A stretch of 64,000 nucleotides of DNA from Leuctra nigra. Lineage: Eukaryota; Arthropoda; Insecta; Plecoptera; Leuctridae. The notes beneath the pieces are model-generated. The model was not told the origin of the DNA, searched no databases, and saw only the letters and a list, made by a program, of their open reading frames with translations. Below are positions 34,869 through 46,731 of the stretch, piece after piece (position 1 is the first letter of the stretch; each line of letters begins with the position of its first letter). Made by a program: the position numbers and the translations under genes. The DNA lies in NCBI GenBank assembly GCA_934045905.1, contig OW203762.1, positions 24,832,345 through 24,896,344 of the forward strand. Reading direction: 5' to 3'.

Positions 34869-36698
34869 AGGACAAGAAAGGATGTCAATCACAACGTGAA
34901 AGTCATCAACAACAGCGAAATTCTGGCAAGAGCGCGTCGCTGATCAACAGTGGCGCAGGTAGTTTTATTGTGAACTACCTGTTTGAATGTAAATGCGGGA
35001 AGGAATCACGGACAGCTTACCTCGGATTTTATGGTGAAAATATTCAACAGGTGAAAATAAAAAAAGGAGTTATTATTTCTTATTAGAAAATTATAATGTT
35101 GAACGCCAATAAAACCTCTGCACTTAGAGTACGCGTTCAAATCACTGATATATAGTTATGTAGTGTACTCTAAATGAACTTTCTTTTTATGTATGTTTAG
35201 GGATAGGCTTTTTGGAATAATGCTAGAGGCAGGTTTAGAGGGCATGCAGCTAATTATGAACACAAAATATGAAGATAATTTGGCAACGATACGTTCTATG
35301 AATTGAATTCATTTTATGTGGACAGCTTGAAAACTAAAATTAGTAATTATGTACATTCAAAAAACAAATTGTGAAATCATTGGTTTTTCGTTTTAATCAT
35401 CATTACCATCATCATCATCATCATCATGAAAGTACCAGTTTACTATCCTTGACAAAATTGAAATAGAGAAGATCGAGAGCCACTGATTAGTGATTTGGCA
35501 CTACTTTTCAGGATCCTAAATTTGAAGGAACAGTAAAGAAACTTGTAGGTACTTTTTTATTATAAATGATTTTATTGTCTCTTAAATTCAAAACCTAAGA
35601 CAACAAATATAAATACTATTAATTTACAATTATTATTAATTATTACCAATAAGATTCTGAAACTTAATAATCAACTTAAATCCCCATTATAACCACATGT
35701 GGATAGCAGATTTATAGAGCATTGATCCAAGTTTTTGATTAGGACAAGCACGTGACAAAGCATTTTACAGTGGGCACTAAGGCTCAATTTCACCTGCAAA
35801 CACCTTCTTGAGTGATATTATTTGAAATGACAGTGAATAATCTTTAAAAGCAAATTTCCAGCATTGGTGAAATTGGTCATAAAATTTTCTACGTTACAAA
35901 AAATTTACAAAAAGTTACTAAAACCAGAAATTGGCATACATAGTATTAAATTAACACCTACATTAGAAAATTAAATATTATATCAATGGCAATCACATTG
36001 AGCCTTTTTTAGACAATCAACACAAATTTTGACTATCAATAAAAGCGAATTTTTTGTGAGTCCCCTTGTCATTGTGATGTGTGGATTTCACATATTTGTT
36101 GGGACAAGTATTAAAATGAAAGCTAAACTAGGGGTTCTAGAAAAATTAAATATTGAAAATGGATTACTAATGAATGTGAAGTAACACTACTTAATTGACA
36201 TAAAATAATTTGTTTACCAAAAAATAGAGATTCTGAGTGAGCAGCAGACCCACACCACTTAGTGAGCAATAAGCAATACATCCAATAAATTACTGATGTG
36301 TTAATACAATGCTGCAATTCCCATTTGCGCCAAAAAAGTGGGCCCAGCCAATCAACTTTGGAACCACGAGAGGTGGAATCGTTCATTATTAATATTAATA
36401 ATACCTATATAATGTTAACATAATTTATCATTATTTTAATATTTGAAGAATAAGCCACACGTGTGTACATTATACAATATTAAGTCATATTTCTATATGT
36501 ACATTGAAAACACGTTTCTCCGAAGCATCGTCTTGGTTTCCAAGTTCGGTATAAAATTGACCATCTGAGTAACTCCGTCAGAAAACAATAGTACGCTCGG
36601 CAGGTTAACAAAAACAGTTAAGTGGATCCCAATTCAGTCAGTCATAGGTTCACATGATTGAAAATTAGTTATTATGACAAATCAATAATCATTCATAA
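34869..36698. other. TMEM214-EB1 intergenic region and EB1 3'UTR
   Basis: No coding region. On the minus strand the EB1 3'UTR runs down from 36698; AATAAA hexamers near 35565-35577 would end it. An (ATC)n microsatellite lies at about 35399-35428. The TMEM214 promoter must lie near 34720-35000. Confidence 0.55.
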
Positions 36699-39600
36699 TC
36701 AATACTCCTCTTCTTCATCGTCATTGAGGGGTAATGGAGGGACGTCACCATCTCCTTCTTCTGGAGGTGCAAAACCATCCTGCAACAAAGACAAAACATC
36801 TCATAGTTGAAAATAGTTATTGCCTCTATGGGGTGAGGTAGCTAGAAGATAAACAAACTTATTAGGTTTGCATTAGCCTATTCATTGACAATCGTTCCAT
36901 CCATGTTAGGGATATAGGCAAGAACTGTGGCGGCAGCACCCTTCTGCTCATGTTAAAGGCATGTCATGCCTATACGTATTATTCTTACTTCATAGCTCGG
37001 TACATTATTAAATCTGTGGTCTATAATGATCTTGTTAAGTGAGGTACTCTGTGCCTTACTGTATAATATTTGCCTCAGTTTAGTGAAAGATAAAAAGATA
37101 AGATATGAGTTCCAGGCGCGTAGGAACTACTTCCATCATGGGGGGCGAAGCCCCCCAGTTTAGCCCCGCAGGGCGTTTTATAGAATTTAAACCTGTTAAA
37201 AGTGATTCTGGGGCTTTAAAATGCCCAAACTGAAGCAAAAAACCCTTCAATTGTTGCCCCATAGGGCATTTTTTCGAATATAAACATTTTAATTTTGATT
37301 CTGGGATGTTTCAAATTACAACAAATAACTCTCTATATTTGCCCCACAGGGCGATTTTTTTAGAATTTAAACAATTTTTAAGTGATTTTTGACAGTTAAC
37401 TTAATTTTGTATGGTGAATGGGGGGTCAGCCTGCTCGAGTGGGGGGGGGATAATCCCCCCCCCCCTTCCTACGCGCCTGATGAGTTCCACTGGCTGCTAT
37501 AGTCAAATGACAAAGAGTAACAGAGAAACAAATGCAGTTAGGAAGGCCAGACGCAGGGTCAAACTTGAGCCACGCAGGATCAAACTTGAGCCACCGGAGT
37601 GCATGTCTCGAGTATTATCCCAGAGCCAATTCGCTAATCTATCCGAATCGTAAACTATGATCACACTTAAATAAAACTTTAAATCTCGCGATGATTTAAC
37701 CTTGAGGAAACAGATTGTATCCCGAATAGGTGCGATTGTCAATTTGAATAATAGAAACCAATTGCTAGGTTAGCTTACTGTATAGAGCAGAAGTTTAGGC
37801 ATCTCTAAAGAATTAAACAAAGCCAACAAATGTCTACTCAGCATATTATACAATTATACATATTATATTATATATTATACATATTATACTTGATTATGAA
37901 TGAATGACAATGTTTAACTAATAATATTAACATTTAGTTGGAAGTTGGTGTCAAGTTCCAACATTTAGCTGAATGCAATCACAATCATTCAAGTCAAAAA
38001 ATGTAGTCTCATTCCGTTAGCCATACAGAAAATAAACAACGTAGTGGGAGAAACAAAACGAGGACATAGAAGGATTTCTCAAGGAAAGAAGATTGAAATC
38101 TGAAGAGTACATTCAATTTTGATTAAGACCCAACACGAATGAAGTTGATTTTTAGCAGTTGCAGTCTAGCCCTACATTCTATGGCAATAGCAGTAGGTTC
38201 AAGACTACAAGTGATAGAATAGCAGTATCCAACCGAGTTGCCGACACTAGTATGGGTTTACCTATTACTGCAATTCATTCCCCCCAGAGACAACGTCAAC
38301 ATCGAATGTGGAATTGCAATCGTTGTAGTCGGATACCTGAAATCAATGGTGGACAAAAATTCCCCATCGATGGACAAACAAAAGATAAATGAACATAATT
38401 CATGTCAACTTCAATATTTGAACTTCTTATATGCCTGTAGATTTGTGCTGAGTGCCAATAAGGGGGGGGGGGGGGGGGGGGGGGTGATAAGGGGGGCGCA
38501 CATGTAGAGAGGTAGGTTGTAAGTCATGTCACCAGCTCAGCTACCTATTTGCAGCAAAAAATTTTCACATCGGATAACAATTTTTAATTAAAATTAAAAT
38601 CCAATTAGGTATACCTACCTACTGCAAATCATAGAACCTTAAGCGACCAATGTATGGTTATTGTTACTACATTTCACTTGGAACGCTATTTTCTAGTGTT
38701 TTGTGCAATGAACAAAACTCACCTCGGTGGCGTAGAGGATATCCAAGATCTTCTGGATGATGGGATTGGCTTCGGTGTCATGTTCCTGACACAGGACTTC
38801 GATGTCGCGCAGCTTGCCGAAGTAGAAGTCTCTCTCCTTCTCCAGGCCATCGACAGTCAGTTTCATGTCCAGCAACTGAGCAGAAATAAAAAATTCCTAG
38901 CTTGGAAGTCACAAAGAACATAGATGATACCATACGAGGATTAAAATCTGACATAAACGTACTACAGTAGGTACATTCTCAAAATGAAAACTGAAAATTC
39001 ATGAATGATGATTGAGAAAATCATAACAATAGGTGCTATATTTTATTAAAAGTTACATAGACCACAAAAATAAATTTACAGAGCATAATTTACTTGTGTA
39101 TATTTGATCGCTAAGTTCATAATTAGTTAACTTGCATAGAAGCTAAACAATCTCACAGTAGGGAGGTACAGTTCGTTTTTCCTATGTTTGAACTCTCTAC
39201 AGACCGAGACACCGTCAGTTGTTCTGTAAGGCCAAGAAAGACAACATTGCTAGGTGAGCGCGCAATGAAGTCTTTCTCGGCCTAGCAGAACAACTGACTG
39301 TGGCTTTATCTGGTGAGAGTTCAAACATAGGAAAAACAAACTGTACCTAGTGCCAAGCATGGTAGGTAGGTATATGAAATTGGCATTAGTACAAGGAAAC
39401 ACATCAATTCAATATCAATAATAAGTGTTGACTTTATCAATGCATTAACACTGATAGCAACTGATAAGATAAACAGAATTTTGTTTTAGGAACGAAACAT
39501 TATTGAATATTCAAGAGATAATTCTCAACATTTTTTCTGCAGCAATGCTCGACAGAAACTCTGCAGTAATAATCACATTTAGGAAGCCCCATCAAAATTT

Positions 39601-42600
39601 TCTTCAGCTCACCTGGCCATTGAGTTCTTCTAACTTCCCGCCGTCACCTTTCGCACCAGCCGTCACCAATTTGTTGCCGCCGCTCGGACGAACATTGGCC
39701 TGTACTTTAGGTACTGAAAACAAATAATTAGTTCAGATTATAGAGAGGTACAATGAGAGTTGAGATAATGTAGCTTAGAAAGTTAATTCGCTACAAAAAA
39801 ATCAAATTTTCAGAGAGGAGCTACACTTGAAAAAACCGAAGAATTTAGAATAGTTTTCATTTCAATTCATTTATAAATTTGAAATCCACTATCTTTCGAA
39901 TTCATTTCAGTTTTTGATAATTACATGTACGATATGATGTGAATCATAGTTTTTAATTACACAAATTAATTTAGCGGGTACCATAGCATAAATGGGCTAA
40001 TATAGGCAATGCTAGTACTGTGAAGACCAGTCTCATACTACCTTATAAGAATTAGAAGTGAACATCAATTATTTTGAAACATCAATAGTAGAAGTAGGGG
40101 TGTGCGAATATTCGAAAATTTCGAATACTTCGAAAATATTTGGTTCGAATATTCGATTTAGTATTCGAAAATAAAGTATTCGAAATTTCGAATACTTCAA
40201 AAATTTGAAAATTTTCGAATAGTTCATGTCTTTTAATTCAAAATTATCCCGCCATTTCTCAAATAAGAGTGTTTTTCAATGCTGCCAACTGCTGCAAAGT
40301 CTAAAACTCCAACCGGAAATAGTCGTGGCCGCCATTTTGATTTCGAGGGAATATTATTTGTAGGTTATTGTTTCTCCAGGTAGACCTTCCTCATACTCAT
40401 TTTGTTTAGGGCTCCCATCCGTACCGTTTTTGACGGGACAGTCCCTTCTTTTGAGGTAGTGTCCCATTGTCCCCACATTTTAAAAACCCTGTATTTGTCC
40501 CGTTTTTCTAACAAGTCAAAAATCCCGCTCATTTTCATTCAAATGCACTCTGCATCGATAATAAATATAATAATAAATATCATCTTAATCATGATTGTCA
40601 TTGACTTCCTTTGGTTTATCCCTCATCTATTATACAAAACAAACGTAACCTCTTTGGAGACATTTAAAATAGGTAGGTAATAGGTGCATGATAATAATTA
40701 GTAGGTACCTATTCAAGGAAACAAAACTACGCACGTTCAATAAAAAGAAACACAATTTATTTCCTGTCAAAAGTGCGTAGAATTGCTCTAAATCATGTTA
40801 TGAATTTCAAATTTTTCCCGGGGCTATGCGCCCCGGACCCGCATTTAGCTGGGGGGCCATCCCCCCAGTCCCCCCATTGTTGTCGCACGGGATTTTATAT
40901 CTGGAATTTTTTGTCCCGCTTTTTCACATTTAGATTATGGGAGCCCTAATTTTGTTCCTGTTAATTTCATCTTATGTGATGATTAGTGACAAGACAACAA
41001 AATTATCCTTGCATATTACATCATAATCATAGTACATTCTCACTATGGCCATCTTTCATTCTGGTCATATGAAAACAGTTTGTTGCTTAATTTTTTTTTA
41101 AAATATATATTACGTATTTTAATTTAGGTTCCAATTATTCGATATTCGATATTCGAAATATTTTTGTCAATTATTCGATATTCGTATTCGAAGTCAAAAA
41201 TCACTATTCGCACACCCCTAAGTAGAAGGCACTAATAAACATAAGTATGCCAATATTGTTCTGTTTTGAATTATCATCTACCTAGCTATCTGGGGCCCTA
41301 TTCTATATCTCGTTTCGATCTCGTCACAGCCGCCTTCGTTTCGGCGTAATGCTATCTTACTGGCAGTGAAACGAAGGCGGCCTCGAGGAGATCAAAAAAA
41401 GATATAGAATAGGCTCCCTGTACCACCACATCAGAGGGGAATGGAATCCACACAAAAGGCCAATTTTTTAGCATACTGCCTTTCAATATAAGATGTCAAA
41501 ATTCCACAAAAGGAAGAGCAGGTCACGACCGATGGCCTCTTTAGAACTATCAAGTTGTTTAAATGGCAAACTCACAAATTTTTAAAGAAATGGATCCCTA
41601 TTTGGGGATGGTATTCACCTTCTTTCGTGGTACAGTAACAGTAAGTGCACAAAGTGAAACATGCAGAAACAGGCTTGGAAACATGCACAAAATGAAGGTT
41701 CATCAGGGTGATTAGAGTTGGAGAGTAATATTTACCAGCTCTTCCAATGGGTTTAGCTGGATTTTGAAGAATCTCGGACTTCAACGGGGCTACCTTCCTT
41801 GTAGGCAGGCCTCCACCCCGCGGCGCATTGGCCCCCCCATGACCCATCTGTTCCCCGCCTCGTACAGTGAACGCATCGTAATCGGCGCCACTGTAGTTGG
41901 CGTCAAAGAATTTTTTGAACCATTGCAGGAATTCAAAGTTATCTTGAAATCTTCCCTTGATTAGTTTATCTATTGGGACAATCTGGAAACAGTAACGGGA
42001 CAAAACAAGCGTAAAGCAGGATGTGTCTTACAGAAGCGTGCTAAATGCAAATAAATTGTCCTCCCTGGAGATAAATTATAAAACTTTCAGCCACTGCAAA
42101 TAAAAAGTAAGGTGTAAAACAACGACTGAAAATAAATTATTAACATGCTCAACATGCTTAAACACTTAACAAAATCAAGAGGTAGACCCTTATGTACAAA
42201 ACAAAAATTCAATAAGTGATAAACTAACAGCCTCCCATAAAATTAATTCCCAATGGATTAGTACTAGTTATCTACCAAGGTTAACTGTAAAAACTTGATG
42301 ATGAATTTTAGAACAAACCTGTGGACAAAAATCCTACAGGTCGAGCAAAATAAATTTAAAAAACTACATTTTTCTCCAAGGATCTACAAATCTGCCCGAT
42401 TTCGACATGCTTGTGTGAACCCTTGTGCAAAGCAAGACCTCATGATATTGCAAGTGCCAGAAGCGAGTGAATACAACGACAACATCAACATGTGAACGCC
42501 AGTACCCGGCTGCCGCATGGCTGCAGGACGAGGCTGTGACGGCTGCGACTTCACTTGCGGCCGCGGCGGGGCTGCCGTCACCTGTGGCAACTGATGCAAG

Positions 42601-43690
42601 CTGCCGGCACGACTGCCGCTACCCAACTGTATGCAGCCGCGTGCCTCGTACCCGTCATAGTCGCGGCCATCGTAATTAGCATCAAAGAATTTCTTAAACC
42701 ATTGCAAAAACTCAAAATTGTCCTGAAATCTGCCTTTAATCAACTTATCTACAGGAATGACCTAGAATAGAGAAAACATTCCATGTTTTAAATAGAAATT
42801 AGATTCTTGCTTGATTATCAACGTCTCCACTAAGATCTGTTGGCCAATCCATCTGATGATCTGATGGTACAGTGAGATTCAGAAGAAAGCGGTCGTAGTG
42901 CCCCTGTGCCAGGCAGTGTGCACAGGGGCACTCCGACCGCTTTCTTCTGGGGGGTTACCTAATATCGCGAAATGGTAGGAAGGTGCTACTAGCACGGTGC
43001 TAAATAATCTAAAATAATCTAAATAATCTATCTCGGGTTATCTAAATAACCCGTAGTAGCACTGACCTTGAACTCAGCACCATCGTAGCACCAACATTTC
43101 GCGATATTAGGTAAGGGCCCTGAATCTCACTGTACACAAAAGCCAGAGGCTAAATTCACACTCCACTAGTGTAAACAACCCTAATTACAATTTTTTTACA
43201 AATTCAGCACTAGCAAAAAGTATACCAACATATAACTAGCTCCTTACCTTATCAACATTCATTTTTTTGAAAGATGCTTGAAGAATCTTGAAATTTTGTA
43301 TGTATTCGTGCTCCAAATTAGTTTTGAACTTTATTCTCTTCACAATTACGCTTCCTGCAAGAGACAAGACATTGAGGGTCAATACTGTCTTCCATTATCG
43401 CAATATTGCAGCGATGATTACAAGACACTACAAGAACTAGTAGTCTGCCTCAAATCAAATCTAGCCAAGCATCATGGTTCTAAAATGTAGTTTTAAAACA
43501 AATGGTATAATGCATGATGTTTGTCCTTACCAGGGAAAAGCATGTCCATGAACTGGCAATAAGCGGCGCCTGTACACAATTCTTCGATCTTGCTGAAGCT
43601 TGAAGCCAGACAGTCGTTAAGCCATGCGAGCATGTCATGTCGACTCAAGTTGTCCACGGTTACGTTAGTGGAGTAGACGTTCACTGCCAT
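36699..43690 (-). CDS. Eb1: Microtubule plus-end tracking protein EB1 (MAPRE family)
   Basis: Coding exons: 43690-43531, 43354-43248, then either 42761-42506 (3a) or 41982-41736 (3b), 39713-39613, 38875-38723 and 36779-36699. All phases agree, giving 285 residues with 3a and 282 with 3b. The protein begins [20 protein letters not shown], the family N-terminus, so ATG 43690 is preferred over an in-frame ATG at 43744. Residues 1-130 form the calponin-homology domain that binds microtubule plus ends ([10 protein letters not shown]). A variable linker follows, then the EB1 dimerisation coiled coil ([17 protein letters not shown]) and the acidic tail ending EEEEY. That EEY/F end is the docking motif for CAP-Gly proteins such as CLIP-170 and dynactin p150. 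Exon 3 is duplicated. Introns carry several transposons. Confidence 0.95.
37113..37479. mobile_element. hAT-type MITE, CAGGCGCG ends
   Basis: Starts CAGGCGCGTAGGAA and ends exactly inverted, TTCCTACGCGCCTG. ATGAGTTC is duplicated exactly at 37105-37112 and 37480-37487. It contains GGGGGGCGAAGCCCCCC and poly-G/poly-C hairpins. 367 bp, EB1 intron 5. Confidence 0.92.
38462..38484. repeat. Poly-G tract, 23 bases
   Basis: Uninterrupted G run in EB1 intron 5 followed by TGATAAGGGGGG. It lies about 240 bp downstream, in transcription, of the donor of exon 5. Confidence 0.9.
39169..39343. mobile_element. TA-flanked palindromic MITE
   Basis: Left arm CAGTTCGTTTTTCCTATGTT and right arm AACATAGGAAAAACAAACTG, extended by TGAACTCTC/GAGAGTTCA, flanked by TA. 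Inner arms also pair (GTCAGTTGTTCTG with CAGAACAACTGAC). 175 bp, Tc1/mariner-like. EB1 intron 4. Confidence 0.75.
40407..40948. mobile_element. hAT-type element nested in 40095-41220
   Basis: Starts TAGGGCTCCCAT and ends exactly inverted, ATGGGAGCCCTA. ATTTTGTT is duplicated exactly at 40399-40406 and 40949-40956. GACGGGACAGTCCC and GTCCC/GGGAC words lie inside the ends. Near its right end is copy 3 of the GC-rich module (40818-40881). 542 bp. Confidence 0.92.
40818..40881. repeat. GC-rich double-hairpin module, copy 3
   Basis: TTCCCGGGGCTATGCGCCCC, then a G6/C6 hairpin and CCCCCCATTGT, inside the nested hAT element. The first hairpin is identical to copy 1 at 20589. Confidence 0.7.
41290..41418. 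mobile_element. Palindromic MITE in EB1 intron after exon 3b
   Basis: GGGGCCCTATTCTATATCT at the left is matched, inverted, by AGATATAGAATAGGCTCCC at the right. An inner pair GCCGCCTTCGTTTC/GAAACGAAGGCGGC makes a long hairpin. About 129 bp; no clear target duplication. Confidence 0.65.
41736..41982 (-). other. Eb1: EB1 alternative exon 3b
   Basis: 247 nt, enters in phase 0 and leaves in phase 1 (acceptor GTTTCCAG, donor GTAAAT). It encodes [20 protein letters not shown] and [16 protein letters not shown], then a Gly/Lys-rich linker ending KPIGRA. It is interchangeable with exon 3a but cannot be combined with it in frame. Confidence 0.88.
42506..42761 (-). other. Eb1: EB1 alternative exon 3a
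   Basis: 256 nt, enters in phase 0 and leaves in phase 1 (acceptor ATTCTAG, donor GTACTG). It encodes [20 protein letters not shown] and [16 protein letters not shown], then a Pro/Gln/Ser-rich linker ending AAMRQPG. The donor chosen is the only one seen that keeps phase; it is weaker than the one after 3b. Confidence 0.85.
42870..43132. mobile_element. Hairpin-rich TA-flanked element before EB1 exon 3a
   Basis: Outer ends CAGTGAGATTCAG and CTGAATCTCACTG flanked by TA. Inside are a strong hairpin (AGAAGAAAGCGGTCG with CGACCGCTTTCTTCT-like arm) and a second pair CCTAATATCGCGAAATG / CATTTCGCGATATTAGG. 263 bp, in EB1 intron 2. Confidence 0.75.
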
Positions 43691-45539
43691 CTTGCAGTTG
43701 ACAGCTGTGCGCAATCCAAAAGAAGATGCAATTAGTAAGATCACCCCTACAGAATGTAAACTAGGTACTATTAAGTTTAATTAAATCTAAAATCACTAAA
43801 GGGCCTTAAACCATTTAAAGTGGTCCCACTGCTCCAGCCATGGTGCTTAGAATTCGCCGTAATTCATACAAATCTCTGATGAAATAATACCTCAAACAAC
43901 AGCATAAAACAATTATATCTTACCGTGTGCTCCAATTATATGTTTTTAATTGAAGTTCCAATTAAACTATCCCAAAATAATTCATATTTGTAGTGCAATG
44001 TTGCCAGATTTATGGTTAATTTCACACATTGTACACAGTTTCTTTCTTATTTGGCCCGTGACCCCATATTTTCAAACGACAGTCTTATTCTAAAAATTAT
44101 TATCTTTAATTTGAGACTATTTTCAATATTTTGTCATTCCTCTTGCGGTTTTAGGAGCAATTTAAGGCCAATTTCCCAGGACGATTTCATGTCTCTCTGT
44201 GTTATCTTATGGGGGAAGTCAGATCTTCAATCAAGAATATCTAATTATATCATACCGTAAGGGGCAAATATTTTTTGCTAGTTGTATGTAATATGGTTTC
44301 ATTAATATTTGGTGTGAATTACAGCAAATTCTCATTCGTATGCCGAAACCCTGGAACCCCCTTAACCAATTTACTGTGATCAATGGGGCGATGCCAAGCT
44401 AGGACGACAGGATCGGCCCCTTTGGCGCTAGCGTCGAGGCTGTACTTTTCAAATCAACGTATTTCTTACCCCCCAGTCCGTATTTTCATGTTATATTATA
44501 AGAATTCATGTTGATATTGGTTATTTAGCGAAAGAGTGGATAATTATTAGAAATTATAGTGTAATAATGATATTTTGGTCATGTAATGACAGCTCACAGA
44601 ATTATTTTTGTTTCCAGTGCTTTCTTCAACTGACTCACTGCTTAATGGAATTGTGTAACTTTCAATTAAAACAATTGAGAGGGTGTCGCCTCAGATTGAA
44701 ATAGAATTTGCTTTAGATATTGCACTATCTTCTTATTTTTACACATTTTATTATACTAGAGTAAAAAATCTTTGTATCTAAACAGTAAGTACATCTTCTT
44801 ACGGCTGTCAAAATAAAGTTTCGCGAGTTTTAATTTTGAGTGGCACGAACAGCTTACTTCACACTTAGCACAGCCCCGATGGCAGCACCCTAGCGGGAGA
44901 TAGTTTGGCTAGTGCCCTATTAGGTACCTAAGTTTATTGGTGAGATTTCAATTGGTTGCTATGGTGTTCATTGTTTAACAACATAGGTACAGTACCATAG
45001 CAACCAGAGGTGGTGAAATAAGATCCCACGGTAAGTTCTCTCTAGCTGAAACTACCTTATTAATTATGTTTTGAAATTAAAATGCATTTGGCCGATTAAA
45101 AATATCAACTTATGCTAGGAGGTAGTCTTTAGCCTTAAAACAACAATTGATCATCGAACAAAGTCGAGGAAGGCCCTACGCAAAGTTTGTTTGATTTTTT
45201 AAAAATATTTAGCATTGCCATTTAGGAAGGTCTTAGCAAGCTTATGACAATCTTGTTTTTCTTGGCAAGTGGAATTACCATATCTTGCCAAGATCTTAAA
45301 GACAGATTTTTAAGCAGAGGTTCCAATTATAGACTCTCTAGTCCCAATAAGTGAGATAAAGTTCACTTTAGCCAAAAGTGATTCTCAGTCTAGACAGCCG
45401 TGTTTCATTGGACGTTGGCATGGTTACACCGATCAATCCCCGCTAACTTAATCGGGACAAGACACTTTCCAATCCCATCCAACTCTGATCCATCATCAAT
45501 CCATCATTATGGGTAGGTACTACTGTGGCCTTAGTAGAG

Positions 45540-45724
45540 GTACACCCATCAAATCATAAAACGGTATAAAGAATGTAAACGGATCGGCTGCTGGTCAGGT
45601 TCCTACAATCAATCCTTGTTATTATCAATGAAATCAGAGCTCAACTAGGTAGGTGAGGATTTTTTTTCAGCCAATTCGTTTGGTTCAAATAGGTACCGTT
45701 TTATGATTTGTTCAGTGTAGGTAC
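45540..45724. mobile_element. MITE, GTACACCC family copy (plus orientation)
   Basis: Starts GTACACCCATCAAATCATAA, core TTATTATCAATGAAATCAGA, right end ACCGTTTTATGATTTGTTC. Part of the core between the two halves is deleted compared with the copy at 32388. It abuts the next copy. Confidence 0.75.
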
Positions 45725-45935
45725 ACTCGACAATTCATAAAACGGTATTTGAAAGAAATAGATTGGCTGAAAAAAATGTGATGGCATCATCTGATGAAGT
45801 CTATGCTAACTCGTCATCTACCTCTATTAGGTGAGCTCTGATTTCATTGATAATAACAAGGATTGATTGTCAAGGAACCTGACCAGCAGCCAATCTGTTT
45901 CGTTCAAATACCGTGTTATGATTTGTTGGGTGTAC
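45721..45935. mobile_element. MITE, GTACACCC family copy (reverse orientation)
   Basis: Starts GTACACTCGACAATTCATAA and ends ATGATTTGTTGGGTGTAC; the core reads TCTGATTTCATTGATAATAA, so it is reversed relative to its neighbour. It shares a GTAC with the preceding copy. Confidence 0.8.
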
Positions 45936-46731
45936 AGTGTACACGTTACCTACCTACCTAACTATTGGCTAAATTTGAGAGGTTAGCAGGTTACTTCTCT
46001 GGGGCGGGGGACTTTGCCATATTGTCATGCTAGTACTAGGCACACTCATCGACCTAGAGTTGAGTTTAATGTCATAGTGCCTTGTTTCCGTGACTCCCAA
46101 TCTTATTCCACCCGACATGTCAATGTCCAGTAGATTTGAAATTACTATGGTTCAGTCAAAGATAGGCTAGGTCTAGTACTAGGTACTAGGTAGGTAGGTA
46201 GGTAGGTAAAATTCTGACTCATTGGGGTGGCAATCGGAACGTGAATCATTTCACTAGAAGTGGAATAAATAAAGTGAAAAATGTAGCACTCCAATGACTT
46301 GCTACCTAGCTCGATTAGTTTGAATCGCCTAGACTAGGTAGGTAGCTCCCGCGAGCATGGTCCCTCATTGCCTAGGGGCTTTCAGAGATGGAATGGTATG
46401 GATAGTTCATGACCCTAAACGGTCAAACTGTGCCGATTATACCAAATTATGTAGTATTTATAATATAATAATATTGGCAATTGTAGAGACAAATGCGTCA
46501 CAAGATTTCACCAATAATTCACTTACTTTCAACACTAAAGTCTGTATTAACTCGAAACTTTCAAAACTTCAAGTTCAAGTACGATACTTCCAGTGACTTC
46601 TTTGGGTGGTAATGAACTGTGGGTGCGTTCGTGAAATGCAGGTAAGCGATGTCACTCGCTCGGTTCGCTCAAAATCTTCATGGAGCGACCATGAGCGACT
46701 ACCTAGCGGAGTTCGATAACGCCCACCCACT

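Larger units (their letters stand above)
40095..41220. mobile_element. hAT-type element, TAGGGGTGTGCGAA ends
   Basis: Starts TAGGGGTGTGCGAATATTCG and ends CGCACACCCCTA. AGTAGAAG is duplicated exactly at 40087-40094 and 41221-41228. TTCGAA/ATTCGAATA words are repeated for over 100 bp inside both ends. It contains a second hAT element (40407-40948). Its ends are shared with 12229-12722 but the subterminal words differ. Confidence 0.92.
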
